DNA of 64,000 nt from Agarivorans litoreus. Lineage in GTDB: Bacteria; Pseudomonadota; Gammaproteobacteria; Enterobacterales; Celerinatantimonadaceae. Below the pieces are notes generated by a model. That model saw nothing but the letters and a program-made list of their open reading frames with translations. It was not told where the DNA came from and made no database searches. Position numbers and translations under genes: made by a program. The first letter of the stretch is position 1; every line of letters starts with the position of its first letter. Where the stretch lies: the NCBI RefSeq assembly GCF_019649015.1, contig NZ_BLPI01000001.1:1587001-1651000 (forward strand). Reading direction: 5' to 3'. Positions 45,480 through 54,728 of the stretch are shown here, in pieces.

Positions 45480-45800
45480 ATGGAAACCGCTTGCTATTTA
45501 GTTCTCACCACTTTTGATAATGTAGATGCTGCTCAGCACTTTGCGCAGCAGCTTGTAGAAAAAAAATTGGCGGCTTGTGTTAATATTTTGCCGCAAGTCA
45601 GGTCTATTTATCGCTGGCAAGACAATATTGAATCCAGTAGTGAGGTACAGCTGCAAATTAAAACCAATTTGCGCTGCTTACATTCCTTACAGTGTTATTT
45701 TAAACAGCATCATCCCTATGATTGCCCAGAATTTATTGCGCTACCCATTGAACAAGGAGCGAGTGACTACCTGAAATGGCTAAACGATTCTTTACAATAG
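45480..45800 (+). CDS. cutA: CutA divalent-ion tolerance protein
   Basis: 106 aa: YLVLTTFDNVDAAQHFAQQL, KKLAACVNILPQVRSIYRWQ, SSEVQLQIKTN and HPYDCPEFIALPIEQGASDY, the standard CutA1 fold and length. It forms trimers; it has been linked to metal tolerance and membrane-protein assembly. ATG 45480 follows AGAGG; an upstream start at 45453 is less likely. Its 3' end overlaps dsbD by 25 nt, a conserved cutA–dsbD coupling. Confidence 0.95.
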   Translation: METACYLVLTTFDNVDAAQHFAQQLVEKKLAACVNILPQVRSIYRWQDNIESSSEVQLQIKTNLRCLHSLQCYFKQHHPYDCPEFIALPIEQGASDYLKWLNDSLQ

Positions 45801-47569
45801 TATTTTTGCTCTGCTTGAGCTTACCGAGTATTGCCGACAACCTACTCGACCAACTGCCCGGCCTAAAGGCCTCTCCTAGTTCTAATGCAAATGAATTCTT
45901 ACCTGTAGATAGCGCTTTTGCCTTCAACTTTATTGAGCAAGACGGAGCGCTGCACCTTAGTTGGCAAGTTGCCGAGCAATACTATCTTTACCAAGCTCAG
46001 TTTAAAGTTGTTGCAGACGGCCAGTCGATTGATCTAAGCAAGCTACTGCCACAAGGCAAGCTATATAACGATGCTTACTTTGGTGAAGTGTTTATTTACC
46101 CGCAAGATGTCTCTTTCTCTGTGCCGCTTAGTGAGTTAAATCAAGCCAACAATATTCAGGTCACTTATCAAGGCTGTGCCGAAGCCGGTTTATGCTATCC
46201 GCCAGAAACCAAGCAAGCTTTTCTTTCACAATCTTCAGCTGCTAATGCTGCAACAGAAGAGCTCAGTGCAAAAACAACAGCACCAATTGTAAACAACGAA
46301 GGCTCGGTGCCCATTAGCCAACAATGGGTGCTAGCCGATCGCCTCACCAACAACAATATTTGGCTAAATGTATTGCTGTTTTTTGTATTAGGCATTGGAC
46401 TCGCTTTTACGCCTTGTGTATTTCCCATGTATCCCATTCTTACCGGCATTATTGCCGGTGCAGGTAAACAGCTAAGCACTAAGCGCGCTTTTAGTTTATC
46501 GATGGCCTACGTGCAAGGTATGGCGGCTACCTTTACCGCCTTAGGCTTAGTGGTGGCCAGTGCAGGACTACAGTTTCAAGCTGCGCTGCAACACCCAATC
46601 ATATTAGGCGGCTTAGCCGTGCTCTTTGTGGTGCTAGCGCTGTCGATGTTTGGCTTATTTAACCTACAACTGCCCAGCAGCCTGCAGCAAAAGCTAAATA
46701 GTTTAAGTAACCAGCAGCAGGCTGGTTCGTTATCTGGTGCTGCCATTATGGGCATGATATCTGGCCTAGTCGCCTCGCCTTGCACCGCCGCCCCACTCTC
46801 TGGAGTACTTATTTACGTAGCGCAAAGTGGCGATCTCGCCTTAGGCGCGATTACCCTATACAGCTTGAGTTTAGGTATGGGCTTACCCTTGTTACTGTTA
46901 GGCGCGAGCAGCGGTCGTTTACTGCCAAAAGCCGGTGCGTGGATGAACCACGTAAAAACCTTCTTCGGGGTAATGCTGCTTGCGGTTGCCATTTTAATGC
47001 TAGAGCGTTTTTTGTCTGGCGAAGCGATTCGCATGCTGTGGGCTGCCTTAGTTATTGGCGCCAGTGGTTATTACTATCATCAAAACCGCTTAGCCCTATT
47101 AAGTGGCTGGCAAACCTTTAGACAGCTATTGCTACTAGCTGTAATGGCAATCAGCTTATTGTGGGCCGCCCAACCATGGTTTGCACCAGCGCCAGCCCAG
47201 CAGCAGGGAGAGTTTATTCAGGTCGCCAACTTAGAGGAAATGCAGCAACAATTGCAATTGGCCGCCAAGCAAGGCAAACCTGCTTTGGTGGATTTTTATG
47301 CAGACTGGTGCACCGCCTGTAAAGATTTTGAGAACAAGACTTTTCACGCTCCGCAAGTTTCAGCCAAGCTGGATAAGATGGTGTTAATCCAAGCTGATGT
47401 TACTCAAACTAATGCCACTGCGATTAAGCTGCTCAATCATTATGAAGTGCTAGGTTTGCCCACCATCTTATTATTTGACCAACAGGGTGAAGAGTTAAAA
47501 CAAGCCCGAGTCACTGGGTTCATGAACGCCGAAGCCTTTAGTGCTCACCTTATTTTGAACGGACTATAA
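45776..47569 (+). CDS. dsbD: Thiol:disulfide interchange protein DsbD
   Basis: A 597-aa protein. After a signal peptide (AKRFFTIVFLLCLSLPSIAD), the periplasmic alpha domain carries CAEAGLCYPPE. Eight membrane helices begin near 195 with the redox Cys pair in LAFTPCVFPMYPIL and VASPCTAAPLSGVL. The C-terminal gamma thioredoxin domain has DFYADWCTACKDFE. It moves electrons from cytoplasmic thioredoxin to periplasmic DsbC/DsbG and cytochrome maturation. All six cysteines are present. Translation is coupled to cutA by overlap. Confidence 0.97.
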   Translation: MAKRFFTIVFLLCLSLPSIADNLLDQLPGLKASPSSNANEFLPVDSAFAFNFIEQDGALHLSWQVAEQYYLYQAQFKVVADGQSIDLSKLLPQGKLYNDAYFGEVFIYPQDVSFSVPLSELNQANNIQVTYQGCAEAGLCYPPETKQAFLSQSSAANAATEELSAKTTAPIVNNEGSVPISQQWVLADRLTNNNIWLNVLLFFVLGIGLAFTPCVFPMYPILTGIIAGAGKQLSTKRAFSLSMAYVQGMAATFTALGLVVASAGLQFQAALQHPIILGGLAVLFVVLALSMFGLFNLQLPSSLQQKLNSLSNQQQAGSLSGAAIMGMISGLVASPCTAAPLSGVLIYVAQSGDLALGAITLYSLSLGMGLPLLLLGASSGRLLPKAGAWMNHVKTFFGVMLLAVAILMLERFLSGEAIRMLWAALVIGASGYYYHQNRLALLSGWQTFRQLLLLAVMAISLLWAAQPWFAPAPAQQQGEFIQVANLEEMQQQLQLAAKQGKPALVDFYADWCTACKDFENKTFHAPQVSAKLDKMVLIQADVTQTNATAIKLLNHYEVLGLPTILLFDQQGEELKQARVTGFMNAEAFSAHLILNGL

Positions 47570-47573
47570 GTCA

Positions 47574-47600
47574 TAAAAAAGCCACCTTCGGGTGGCTTTC
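47574..47600 (+). terminator. Terminator of cutA–dsbD
   Basis: AAAAAAGCCACC-TTC-GGGTGGCTTTCTGTT immediately after dsbD. Confidence 0.9.
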
Positions 47601-47605
47601 TGTTA

Positions 47606-47867
47606 GGGTCTGTTGATCTTTGGTGTTGAAATTTTGTTCAAGATAAGCGGGCTTTAATCGCGGCGAGCACTTAGAAGCCTAGTGGGCTAAGCAAGAAGTG
47701 CTTAACAAAGAGTAAAGTTCGCTTATCCGAACCCTTCAGGCAGCATTTCTTAGCCATTTATTCAGCGTTAGCGAGTGATTATTAAGACCACTTAACTGCA
47801 CACTCACTGCCTTGCCTAAATGGCTAATAAATTGCTGCAAAATCCATCAGCAAAGATCAACAGACCC
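47606..47867. mobile_element. 262-bp MITE-like element with 17-bp terminal inverted repeats and TA target duplication
   Basis: Both ends are GGGTCTGTTGATCTTTG in inverted orientation (47606-47622 and 47851-47867), each flanked by TA. There is no ORF of note. Internal pairs such as TTAGCCATTTA/TAAATGGCTAA and GCGAGTG/CACTCACT allow extensive folding. The TA duplication suggests mobilisation by an IS630/Tc1-type transposase elsewhere in the genome. Confidence 0.85.
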
Positions 47868-47889
47868 TAGTCATTAGTGCGAGTGAAGC

Positions 47890-49908
47890 TTAGGCAAATT
47901 TAAAACCTTGCACTAAGTCTACCTGCTCTTTAGCTACCGATTCCAACTCATCACTCAAGCGATTTAGCTCTGTCACCACCGTGAGGTTTTGCTGAGCAGC
48001 GCTAGAGATGGTTTCCATACTGCAAGACACATCAACACTGGTGGTTTGCTGTTGGTTAGTCGCCACACTAATCTCTTCGTTAAGCAGCGATAAATGCTCA
48101 ATGTGGCTGGCAATATCACCAATTTTTTGGTTAATCGCATTCACGTTACTCGCATTTAGCTCCATGCTCTTATTACACTGTTCTATTTCTTTTACGGCTA
48201 GTTCAGTGTCTTGCTGCAAGCCACCGATCATAGTTTGAATTTCAGTGGTTGATGAAGCAGTGCGTTGTGCTAATTGACGAACTTCATCAGCCACTACCGC
48301 AAAACCGCGGCCTTGCTCCCCCGCACGCGCTGCTTCAATGGCAGCGTTTAGTGCTAATAAGTTGGTTTGTTGGGTGATACCTTCAATTACTTCTAAAATC
48401 CCGAAGATGGCGTTACTGCTTTCACTGACATGTTTAACTCTATCGGTTGAACTAGCAATATTAGCTGCCAAAGCTTGGTTATTTTCTAAAGCTTCTTCTG
48501 TAAGGCGCACGCCATCTTGAGTGCTATCGCTAATCTCGCGCATCCCTTGAGCAGCAGACTCTGCACGCCGCGCTACATCTTGAATAGCTTGCTCCATTTC
48601 AGTCATGGCTGCCGAAACCGTAATACATTGGCTACGCTGCTCATCTAGCTGTTTCATTATATCGCTACCGTGCTGACGATTTACCGTAGACGCTTGCCCT
48701 AGTGCTTCACTCTTGTCACGCAAGCCCGTTACCGTGTCACGTTGCTGGTCAATCACTTGGTTTAGTTGCTTGCTTAACATGCCAAACTCGTTACCACTTT
48801 GGTACTGGCAACGTTGGCTTAAATCACCATCAGCTAAGTGTTTAAGAGTATTAATCAATTGTTTTAACGGTGTTCTAATCAGCTGCTGGATAATTAGACC
48901 CATAGCGATACAGAATAGAATTGTAAGCGGTATGACTACAGCCCCGCTATTAATTAACGTGGAAATACTACCGGATGCTTCTTCAATTTGCTGCTCGGTG
49001 GCACTTCGACTCTCTGCTGTAAGCGCACTTAGGTTACTATTCACATCTTGCAATTGTTGAGTAATTGAAGCCTTGAGCTTCATTAGTTTGTTTTGTTTAA
49101 TCAGATATTGCTGATATTGACCCAATAGGCCACCAAACGCGGTTACTTCATCAAGTAGCCAAGGAATCTGCGTTACCAGCTCATGCTCACCTTGAACGCC
49201 TTTCAGCTCTTTATCCACCACTAGGTCACCAAAGTCTTCTTCCACATAAGTTTTGGTTTCAGTATTACTGGTGATCACTTGTCCAACTTCTCGCGGGTCA
49301 GTGGAATTGAGTACATTAATGGTAGCCAACTGCATTGCCGATAGATCAGCGCTCACTGAATCAAGTAATACTTTAAGCATATTAGGGTCCGCTTCATCAA
49401 ACAGCTGCCCTAATAACAAATTAATACGTAAGGAAATGCCTTGGAAAGTAGCAGTCCGTTCAGACAAAGATGTACCGCTCGAAATAACATCTTGGTGCAA
49501 CTCAATGAGATATTCGGCGTCTTCAAATAACAGTTCATTTTGTTGCTGAACGAGGCTAAAGCTTTCACTTTCTACGCCATTCTCCGCCAACCAATTGACT
49601 AATACTTGCTCCGCAACTTTGTAGTCAGCAACCCGCTGATGGTATTGCTCAATAAGTTGATTCACCTGTTGTGCGTTGCGCTCTTGAATAGTGTTATTTA
49701 ACACGCGTTCTACCGCAGTTAAACTACGATCAAGCTGGTTCGTATGCCCCATTAAAGGGAAAGCTTGAGTGGTAACTTCACCCATTGTGTTTTCGGCTTG
49801 TTGCATTTGTTTCCACGCAACTACACCCAGCACCAGCAATACGATACATAGCATTGAAAATGTCGCCAGAATTAACTGAGTAATGGACAATTTTTTATGT
49901 ACTAGCAT
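47890..49908 (-). CDS. Methyl-accepting chemotaxis protein
   Basis: A 672-aa protein. A membrane anchor spans ~8-30 ([20 protein letters not shown]) and a periplasmic helical sensor domain ~35-320. A second TM follows ([20 protein letters not shown]), then HAMP ([20 protein letters not shown]) and the cytoplasmic hairpin with [20 protein letters not shown] and [15 protein letters not shown]. It signals through CheA/CheW to the flagella. The ligand is unknown. A palindrome matching LacI-type operators lies 35-50 bp upstream. Confidence 0.95.
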   Translation of the reverse strand: MLVHKKLSITQLILATFSMLCIVLLVLGVVAWKQMQQAENTMGEVTTQAFPLMGHTNQLDRSLTAVERVLNNTIQERNAQQVNQLIEQYHQRVADYKVAEQVLVNWLAENGVESESFSLVQQQNELLFEDAEYLIELHQDVISSGTSLSERTATFQGISLRINLLLGQLFDEADPNMLKVLLDSVSADLSAMQLATINVLNSTDPREVGQVITSNTETKTYVEEDFGDLVVDKELKGVQGEHELVTQIPWLLDEVTAFGGLLGQYQQYLIKQNKLMKLKASITQQLQDVNSNLSALTAESRSATEQQIEEASGSISTLINSGAVVIPLTILFCIAMGLIIQQLIRTPLKQLINTLKHLADGDLSQRCQYQSGNEFGMLSKQLNQVIDQQRDTVTGLRDKSEALGQASTVNRQHGSDIMKQLDEQRSQCITVSAAMTEMEQAIQDVARRAESAAQGMREISDSTQDGVRLTEEALENNQALAANIASSTDRVKHVSESSNAIFGILEVIEGITQQTNLLALNAAIEAARAGEQGRGFAVVADEVRQLAQRTASSTTEIQTMIGGLQQDTELAVKEIEQCNKSMELNASNVNAINQKIGDIASHIEHLSLLNEEISVATNQQQTTSVDVSCSMETISSAAQQNLTVVTELNRLSDELESVAKEQVDLVQGFKFA

Positions 49909-49942
49909 CTTTATCTCACTTCTTTTATTAGTTCACTTCCGT

Positions 49943-49958
49943 ATGTAAGCGCTTACAT
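49943..49958. promoter_or_regulatory. Perfect 16-bp palindrome ATGTAAGCGCTTACAT upstream of the chemoreceptor gene
   Basis: It resembles operators of LacI-family sugar regulators (central CG, TGTAAGCGCTTACA core). It is 35-50 bp before the chemoreceptor start. A 14-of-16 copy lies at 51124-51137. The rest of 49909-50224 has no gene and presumably holds the divergent promoters. Confidence 0.55.
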
Positions 49959-50224
49959 GATAACCGTGCGACTAACAGCCAAAGATTATGTTTTCATGAT
50001 ATTTAGTTACGAAAACACGTTTTCGAGAGCTGTTCGATCTTTATGTTAAGGTTAATAATATGTTACTGATTAAAAGGGTGATTTGGCTCATAAAAGCAAA
50101 GCCGACAAGGCCTGAGTCGTGGCATAATGCACATTCTAGTTATGAAATAAAATTAGTTTTGGCTTGCTATACAGAATCGCCGTAGCCGAGTAAGCTAAAC
50201 ACTTAGCGTAACAACGAGCTCAGT

Positions 50225-51121
50225 ATGCAACTTGGAAAAATTAACTTAAACTTACTCAGTGCATTGTATTATTTACTGCAAGAGCAGAGTGTTACTCGAG
50301 CTGCAGAAAAAATGCACTTGAGCCAATCGGCCATGAGTAAACATTTGGCTAAATTACGCGAAATATTTGGCGATCCTTTGTTGGTAAGAGTGAAAGGGCA
50401 ATTACAAGCCACCCCTAAAGGAATTGAGCTAAAAGCCCAAGTTGCGCCATTGTTAGATTCTGTAGAAAACCTGCTTCATCAACAAGCTTTTGAACCTAGC
50501 TTGTGTCAGCGCACCTTTACCATTGCCACCTCTGATTACGTAAGTGAACACTTACTGCCAAAAGTTCTCGGTGACATCTACCAGCAAGCGCCTCAGCTAA
50601 ATATTGAGCTTTGTAACTGGGATCATACCACCAATAGGCTATTACACAGTGGCGAAGTAGACCTAGGCATGACACTGCCCCCCCGGGATAGCACCGAGCT
50701 ACACGCTACAACCTTAGGCACCGATCACTTAGTGTGTTTAATGCACCAGCAACACCCTTATTTAACGATAGCGCACCCCAGCATGAGCGACTACTGCCGC
50801 TATCCGCACGCCATCATTACTACCGGTGCAGACAAAAACAGCCATATTGATCGCCACCTTAGCCAGCAAGGTTTACAGCGCCAAATTCAATTTCGCGCCT
50901 CTTCCTACCCTGCCACGGTACAAATTCTCAGTGAGACAAGATTCATTCTTACCTTGCCCGCAAAAATCGCCAAACAACTGCTTAAACAGCGCCCTTTAGC
51001 AATGGTTGCTTTGCCCTTTGAGGTAAGCCCTTTTGAATACTCGTTGATTTGGCATCACCGTAACCACCATGACCCCGCTCATGCCTGGTTTAGGCAGCAA
51101 ATCCACCGAGCGATGACTTAA
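50225..51121 (+). CDS. LysR-family transcriptional regulator
   Basis: A 298-aa protein. The N-terminal winged helix (LNLLSALYYLLQEQSVTRAA, EKMHLSQSAMSKHLAKLREI) is of NodD/LeuO-like LysR type, followed by the substrate-binding domain from ~90 (FTIATSDYVSEHLLPKVLGD). The target is not deducible; the divergent chemoreceptor gene is one candidate. Normal length, no odd features. Confidence 0.93.
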   Translation: MQLGKINLNLLSALYYLLQEQSVTRAAEKMHLSQSAMSKHLAKLREIFGDPLLVRVKGQLQATPKGIELKAQVAPLLDSVENLLHQQAFEPSLCQRTFTIATSDYVSEHLLPKVLGDIYQQAPQLNIELCNWDHTTNRLLHSGEVDLGMTLPPRDSTELHATTLGTDHLVCLMHQQHPYLTIAHPSMSDYCRYPHAIITTGADKNSHIDRHLSQQGLQRQIQFRASSYPATVQILSETRFILTLPAKIAKQLLKQRPLAMVALPFEVSPFEYSLIWHHRNHHDPAHAWFRQQIHRAMT

Positions 51122-51440
51122 GCATGTAAGCGCTTACTAGAGCTGCTAGCTTTTTTTCCAACAGCCAAAATTACTCTAGCTAAGCAGTGAACAGGCACTA
51201 GGCTTCGCTTCAACGCATTGCTGTTTGCCGCTTAAAAAACTAACTAGTGGAGAAATAAACAGGGTAATCCAAGCAGCAAACAGAAGGGCTAGACCACTTT
51301 AGCTTATTAAAAACTGCCCATGTTATTGCCGAGACGGTAAGTTTTATTGGAAATCAAAGCCACTAAGTGCAAACTCACATAGGAAGCAAAGGCTAAATAC
51401 TTTATGCTCGAGTTAAAAGTATTAACCAAGAAACCTGCTC
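51122..51440. other. Gene-free stretch with LacI-type site copy
   Basis: It contains ATGTAAGCGCTTAC at 51124-51137, matching the palindrome upstream of the chemoreceptor, then a weak terminator-like CTAGAGCTGCTAGCTTTTTT. No gene is seen in the rest. Confidence 0.45.
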
Positions 51441-51851
51441 GTGGCACAACTAGTCCCTTCAAATTGCCCTGGCTGCGGAGCCTCAGTCGGCTGCACAGCT
51501 AATGAACAATGTTGGTGTATGAACATGCCAGCTATTTTGCCAGTAAGCGCAGATCTCAATGAGCGGGCATGTCTTTGTCAAACATGCTTATCCAAAAAAC
51601 TGGCCGAGCAATTAACGCTGTTGATAGCCAATACGCCTCATCATGAACTATTAGAATTAGCTGCGCGCTACCGAACACCAGCTAACCAGCGAGCAGCCTT
51701 GCAAGAACATCTAGACTTCAGCATGGAAGATGGCTTGATGGTTTTTAGCGCTTGGTATCACTTAAAGCGAGGCAACTGCTGCGGTAATGGCTGCCGACAT
51801 TGCCCTTACCCGGCAAACACTCAAACCAGCCCAGCAGCAAACAGCTCTTAA
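51441..51851 (+). CDS. Cysteine-rich CWC-like / DUF5522-like protein
   Basis: 136 aa. The N-terminal half has NCPGCGASVGCTANEQCWCM and ACLCQTCLSKKLAEQL, a cysteine-rich CWC-type metal-binding module. The C-terminal part (YHLKRGNCCGNGCRHCPY) is DUF5522-like. These two modules usually occur together or as separate small proteins. Start GTG 51441 is chosen because no ATG fits. Function unknown; zinc or Fe-S binding is likely. It ends overlapping the next, opposite-strand gene by 4 bp. Confidence 0.75.
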   Translation: MAQLVPSNCPGCGASVGCTANEQCWCMNMPAILPVSADLNERACLCQTCLSKKLAEQLTLLIANTPHHELLELAARYRTPANQRAALQEHLDFSMEDGLMVFSAWYHLKRGNCCGNGCRHCPYPANTQTSPAANSS

Positions 51852-52333
51852 GCCAAGGTGTTTACTTGCTTAGTAAAGGCTTTATTAGCAAAGCCATAGG
51901 CTAAGCGAGTTAGCCCCCAGAAGATGAGCAATACAACGGCAATAATTGCATAAAGTGCGTGCAGGTCAATCGACAGTTCAAACAATAAAGCCGCTAGCTC
52001 GGCTTGCACATCGAGCCAGGCGATAACGCCATAAATCTCGTAAAACGAATAGGCAAATACCGCTAATAGCTCTGCTACGGAGATAAACACCGACGCAAGC
52101 CACGACCAGAAGCTCAAGTAGCGTAGCTCAGCACGCATAAGTGCCCGTTGATGGTCCTTCACAAACAACTGCACCGCAATTGAGGCCGACAACATAAGGA
52201 CAATGATGCCCAAAAAACTATTAGACTCTAAATCCAACCACGACACTACGGTGCCAAAAACTAAGGAACTGGCTAAATAAACCAGTGCGAACCACATTAG
52301 GTACTTGTTAAGTGATACTTCAGCCGTTTGCAT
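51848..52333 (-). CDS. Membrane protein of unknown function
   Basis: 161 aa with four predicted membrane helices (LMWFALVYLASSLVFGTVVS, SFLGIIVLMLSASIAVQLFV, LASVFISVAELLAVFAYSFY, ALYAIIAVVLLIFWGLTRL). The start follows AAGGAAGAG. It is convergent with the CWC-like gene. No family is recognised. Confidence 0.75.
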   Translation of the reverse strand: MQTAEVSLNKYLMWFALVYLASSLVFGTVVSWLDLESNSFLGIIVLMLSASIAVQLFVKDHQRALMRAELRYLSFWSWLASVFISVAELLAVFAYSFYEIYGVIAWLDVQAELAALLFELSIDLHALYAIIAVVLLIFWGLTRLAYGFANKAFTKQVNTLA

Positions 52334-52597
52334 GCTCTTCCTTTAACCTTACTGCCTAAACTACCCGCGCATATTAACACTAAGACGACAAAATTTAGCA
52401 TTAGCCCAAACACTTCTACTTACGCAATATCAATTTAATCTGCGCTGAGAGATTCCAGCTCACAGTTTTAAATGATTGGCCAACACTGCATTCCACAATG
52501 GAATATACAACATATCTAAAATTCTATATTTATAGTCAGTAGTACCTTCTACACTAGCCGCAGTTTTTAAATCTCATTACTTTTCAGGGATGAACGC

Positions 52598-53206
52598 GTG
52601 TTAGAAGCATTAAGCGCACTTTTATTAATCAATTTGTTGGGTATGTTAAGCCCGGGCCCAGACATGGTAATGGTGTTGCGCCATGCCAGCAGCGGAAAAC
52701 GCCAAGCTGCATTGTGTGTAGTGGGCGTATTGCTAGGCTTTAGTATCCATATCGCGCTAGCCATTGGCGGCTTATCTATCATCATTAAACAATCTCCTTT
52801 ATTGTTTGAAATCCTGCGTTGGGGCGGTGCAGGCTTTTTGGTATTCCTAGGCCTAAGAACCTTGTTTAGTCGCTCCGAGCTGATTGAACTCGCCAGCCAA
52901 GGCAAACCTAAGCGCGCAAAAAAAGTGGTGCTAAGCGGCATTGCATGTAACTTACTCAACCCAAAAATTTTAGTTTTTGTAGTAAGTGTATTTAGTCAGT
53001 TTATTGGTAGCGAAACACTACTTAGCGAAAAGCTGATACTCGGGGCAGCCTTGTTACTAGAAACCGCATTACTGTGGTACTTATTAGTGCGCATTTTGTC
53101 GCATCATAAAGTGCAAATTCAGCTACAGCGCTACCAACAATGGGTGAATAGATTTAGCGGCACAACCCTACTTGGAATGGGAACTTTGCTCGGCCTTCAC
53201 AGTTAA
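52598..53206 (+). CDS. LysE/RhtB-family amino-acid exporter
   Basis: A 202-aa translocator. LLINLLGMLSPGPDMVMVLR is the family's N-terminal signature with the conserved SPGPD, and the six-helix pattern continues (VVGVLLGFSIHIALAIGGLS, WGGAGFLVFLGLRTLF, GIACNLLNPKILVFVVSVFS). It probably exports amino acids or homoserine lactone-like compounds; the substrate is unknown. Start is GTG 52598, with AGGGA seven bases upstream. Confidence 0.9.
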   Translation: MLEALSALLLINLLGMLSPGPDMVMVLRHASSGKRQAALCVVGVLLGFSIHIALAIGGLSIIIKQSPLLFEILRWGGAGFLVFLGLRTLFSRSELIELASQGKPKRAKKVVLSGIACNLLNPKILVFVVSVFSQFIGSETLLSEKLILGAALLLETALLWYLLVRILSHHKVQIQLQRYQQWVNRFSGTTLLGMGTLLGLHS

Positions 53207-53268
53207 GCCCTCTGCAAATTGAAACCCGCAAGGCTTGGTGCTATGGTCAAAAAAAAGGCAGATGAATC

Positions 53269-53934
53269 ATGGTTATGGAAGATACCTACAAGATCATTAT
53301 CGCTGATGACCACCCCTTGTTTCGTAGTGCTCTTCAGCAGGCAGTACAAACTGCCGTTCCCGATGCTCAGTTATTAGAAGCTGAGAATGTTAACGACCTA
53401 CTTAAACTGCTCGAACTAGAGCGCGAACCCGACCTACTATTATTAGATTTGAAAATGCCCGGCGCTAATGGCTTCTCGGCGTTTACCCACTTACATGGTC
53501 AATACCCTGAATTGCCAATTGTGGTGATTTCGGCCAGCGAAGAAGTAAGCGTAGTGCAAAAAGCCAAGCAGCTTGGCGCAACCGGCTTTATTCCCAAATC
53601 TACCCCACTACAACAATTGGTTGCCGCCATTCAACACATTATTGAAGGCGACGACTGGTTCCCAGAAGGCATAAGCTTTAGCGCTCAAGCTGAGGAAGAC
53701 CCTCTAGCCGAACGCTTAGCCAGCCTTACCCCACAGCAATACAAAGTATTGGTAATGCTTAACGAAGGCCTGCTTAATAAACAAATTGCCTACGAGCTAA
53801 ACGTATCGGAGGCTACCATTAAGGCCCACGTTACCGCCATTTTCCGCAAACTCAACGTGAAAAATCGCACCCAAGCAGTAATAGCCTTGCAGCAATTAGA
53901 GCTAGAGCCAAGCCCAGAAGATAACGAGATTTAA
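53269..53934 (+). CDS. crbR: LuxR/NarL-type response regulator, probable CrbR of the acetate switch
   Basis: A 221-aa protein. The receiver domain has YKIIIADDHPLFRSALQQAV (acidic pocket), LLLLDLKMPGANG (phospho-Asp) and GFIPKSTPLQQL (Lys). The C-terminal LuxR helix-turn-helix is ASLTPQQYKVLVMLNEGLLN, KQIAYELNVSEATIKAHVTA. In Vibrio and Pseudomonas the matching regulator CrbR activates acs when phosphorylated by CrbS. The CrbS-type kinase is encoded close by, so the assignment is reasonable but based on context and motif. Confidence 0.85.
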   Translation: MVMEDTYKIIIADDHPLFRSALQQAVQTAVPDAQLLEAENVNDLLKLLELEREPDLLLLDLKMPGANGFSAFTHLHGQYPELPIVVISASEEVSVVQKAKQLGATGFIPKSTPLQQLVAAIQHIIEGDDWFPEGISFSAQAEEDPLAERLASLTPQQYKVLVMLNEGLLNKQIAYELNVSEATIKAHVTAIFRKLNVKNRTQAVIALQQLELEPSPEDNEI

Positions 53935-53960
53935 CATAGTCTAATTAAAGATTGAGTTAA

Positions 53961-54001
53961 GCCCCACTAAACTAACGCCAATAGCGTTAGTTTAGTGGGG
54001 C
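53961..54001. terminator. Bidirectional terminator with 18-bp stem
   Basis: GCCCCACTAAACTAACGC pairs with GCGTTAGTTTAGTGGGGC around a short loop, between crbR (+) and a leftward gene. Followed by CTTTG. Very stable. Confidence 0.85.
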
Positions 54002-54011
54002 TTTGAAGAAT

Positions 54012-54635
54012 TCAATCAAAATTATCCCCCCCCTTAGTCACATGCTCTGCGGCCGGAGGAATAAATTTGCTGGTACGATAATAACGCTCTCCATCAAACG
54101 ACAACCACCCGAGCTTAGTAAGAGCACGTAGATCACGGCTCACTAGTGGCTTAGCAAATGCTAGTTCGAGCTGCTCACATCGCCATTCAGCTATATGTGA
54201 GCTGGTTTTACTGTGATAAGCCAGCTCTTCTGGATACTGATCCAGCGCTTGCAACCACCAGAGTTGATGAACATTAATTCCTAATTGGCGCGCTCGTTTT
54301 ACTTCTTGGGGATTACTCTCTGCCTCTAATACTAGCTTCTGGACTTCTTGGCGGAGCATCGTTTGCACAAAACCTTTACTATATTCAGCCATCAATGGGA
54401 TGAGCTCTGCCCAACTAACTAGCAACTCTCGAGTAACCAAAGACAAATACAAGGTTCTTTCAGCTGTTTCAAAAATGTGCCAACTGCCAGTTGGAGATAG
54501 CTTACAAGTTGGAGCGGGTAAGGTTTTAGGTTTAGCCACAATAAAACAATCGAATACCTGCCAGGCACTGCCATTCCAATTGGCCATCAGCCGCATATTG
54601 GTGCTAAGAAAACTATCTACTCCCCACCTAATCAA
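54012..54635 (-). CDS. Hypothetical protein, possible winged-helix C-terminus
   Basis: 207 aa starting at TTG 54635, preceded by GGGAGGGG. No recognised family. The C-terminal half (RQLGINVHQLWWLQALDQYP, ..., DLRALTKLGWLSFDGERYYR) reads like a winged helix. It separates crbR from crbS, converging on crbR. Possibly a regulator; function unknown. Confidence 0.65.
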   Translation of the reverse strand: MIRWGVDSFLSTNMRLMANWNGSAWQVFDCFIVAKPKTLPAPTCKLSPTGSWHIFETAERTLYLSLVTRELLVSWAELIPLMAEYSKGFVQTMLRQEVQKLVLEAESNPQEVKRARQLGINVHQLWWLQALDQYPEELAYHSKTSSHIAEWRCEQLELAFAKPLVSRDLRALTKLGWLSFDGERYYRTSKFIPPAAEHVTKGGDNFD

Positions 54636-54728
54636 GCTACCCCTCCCGTTTATAGAAATGAAAAATTAGCGACATCGTAAGGCTGTTGTTATTCTAGTAT
54701 GCATAAAAACATCAACCATTTTATTTAC

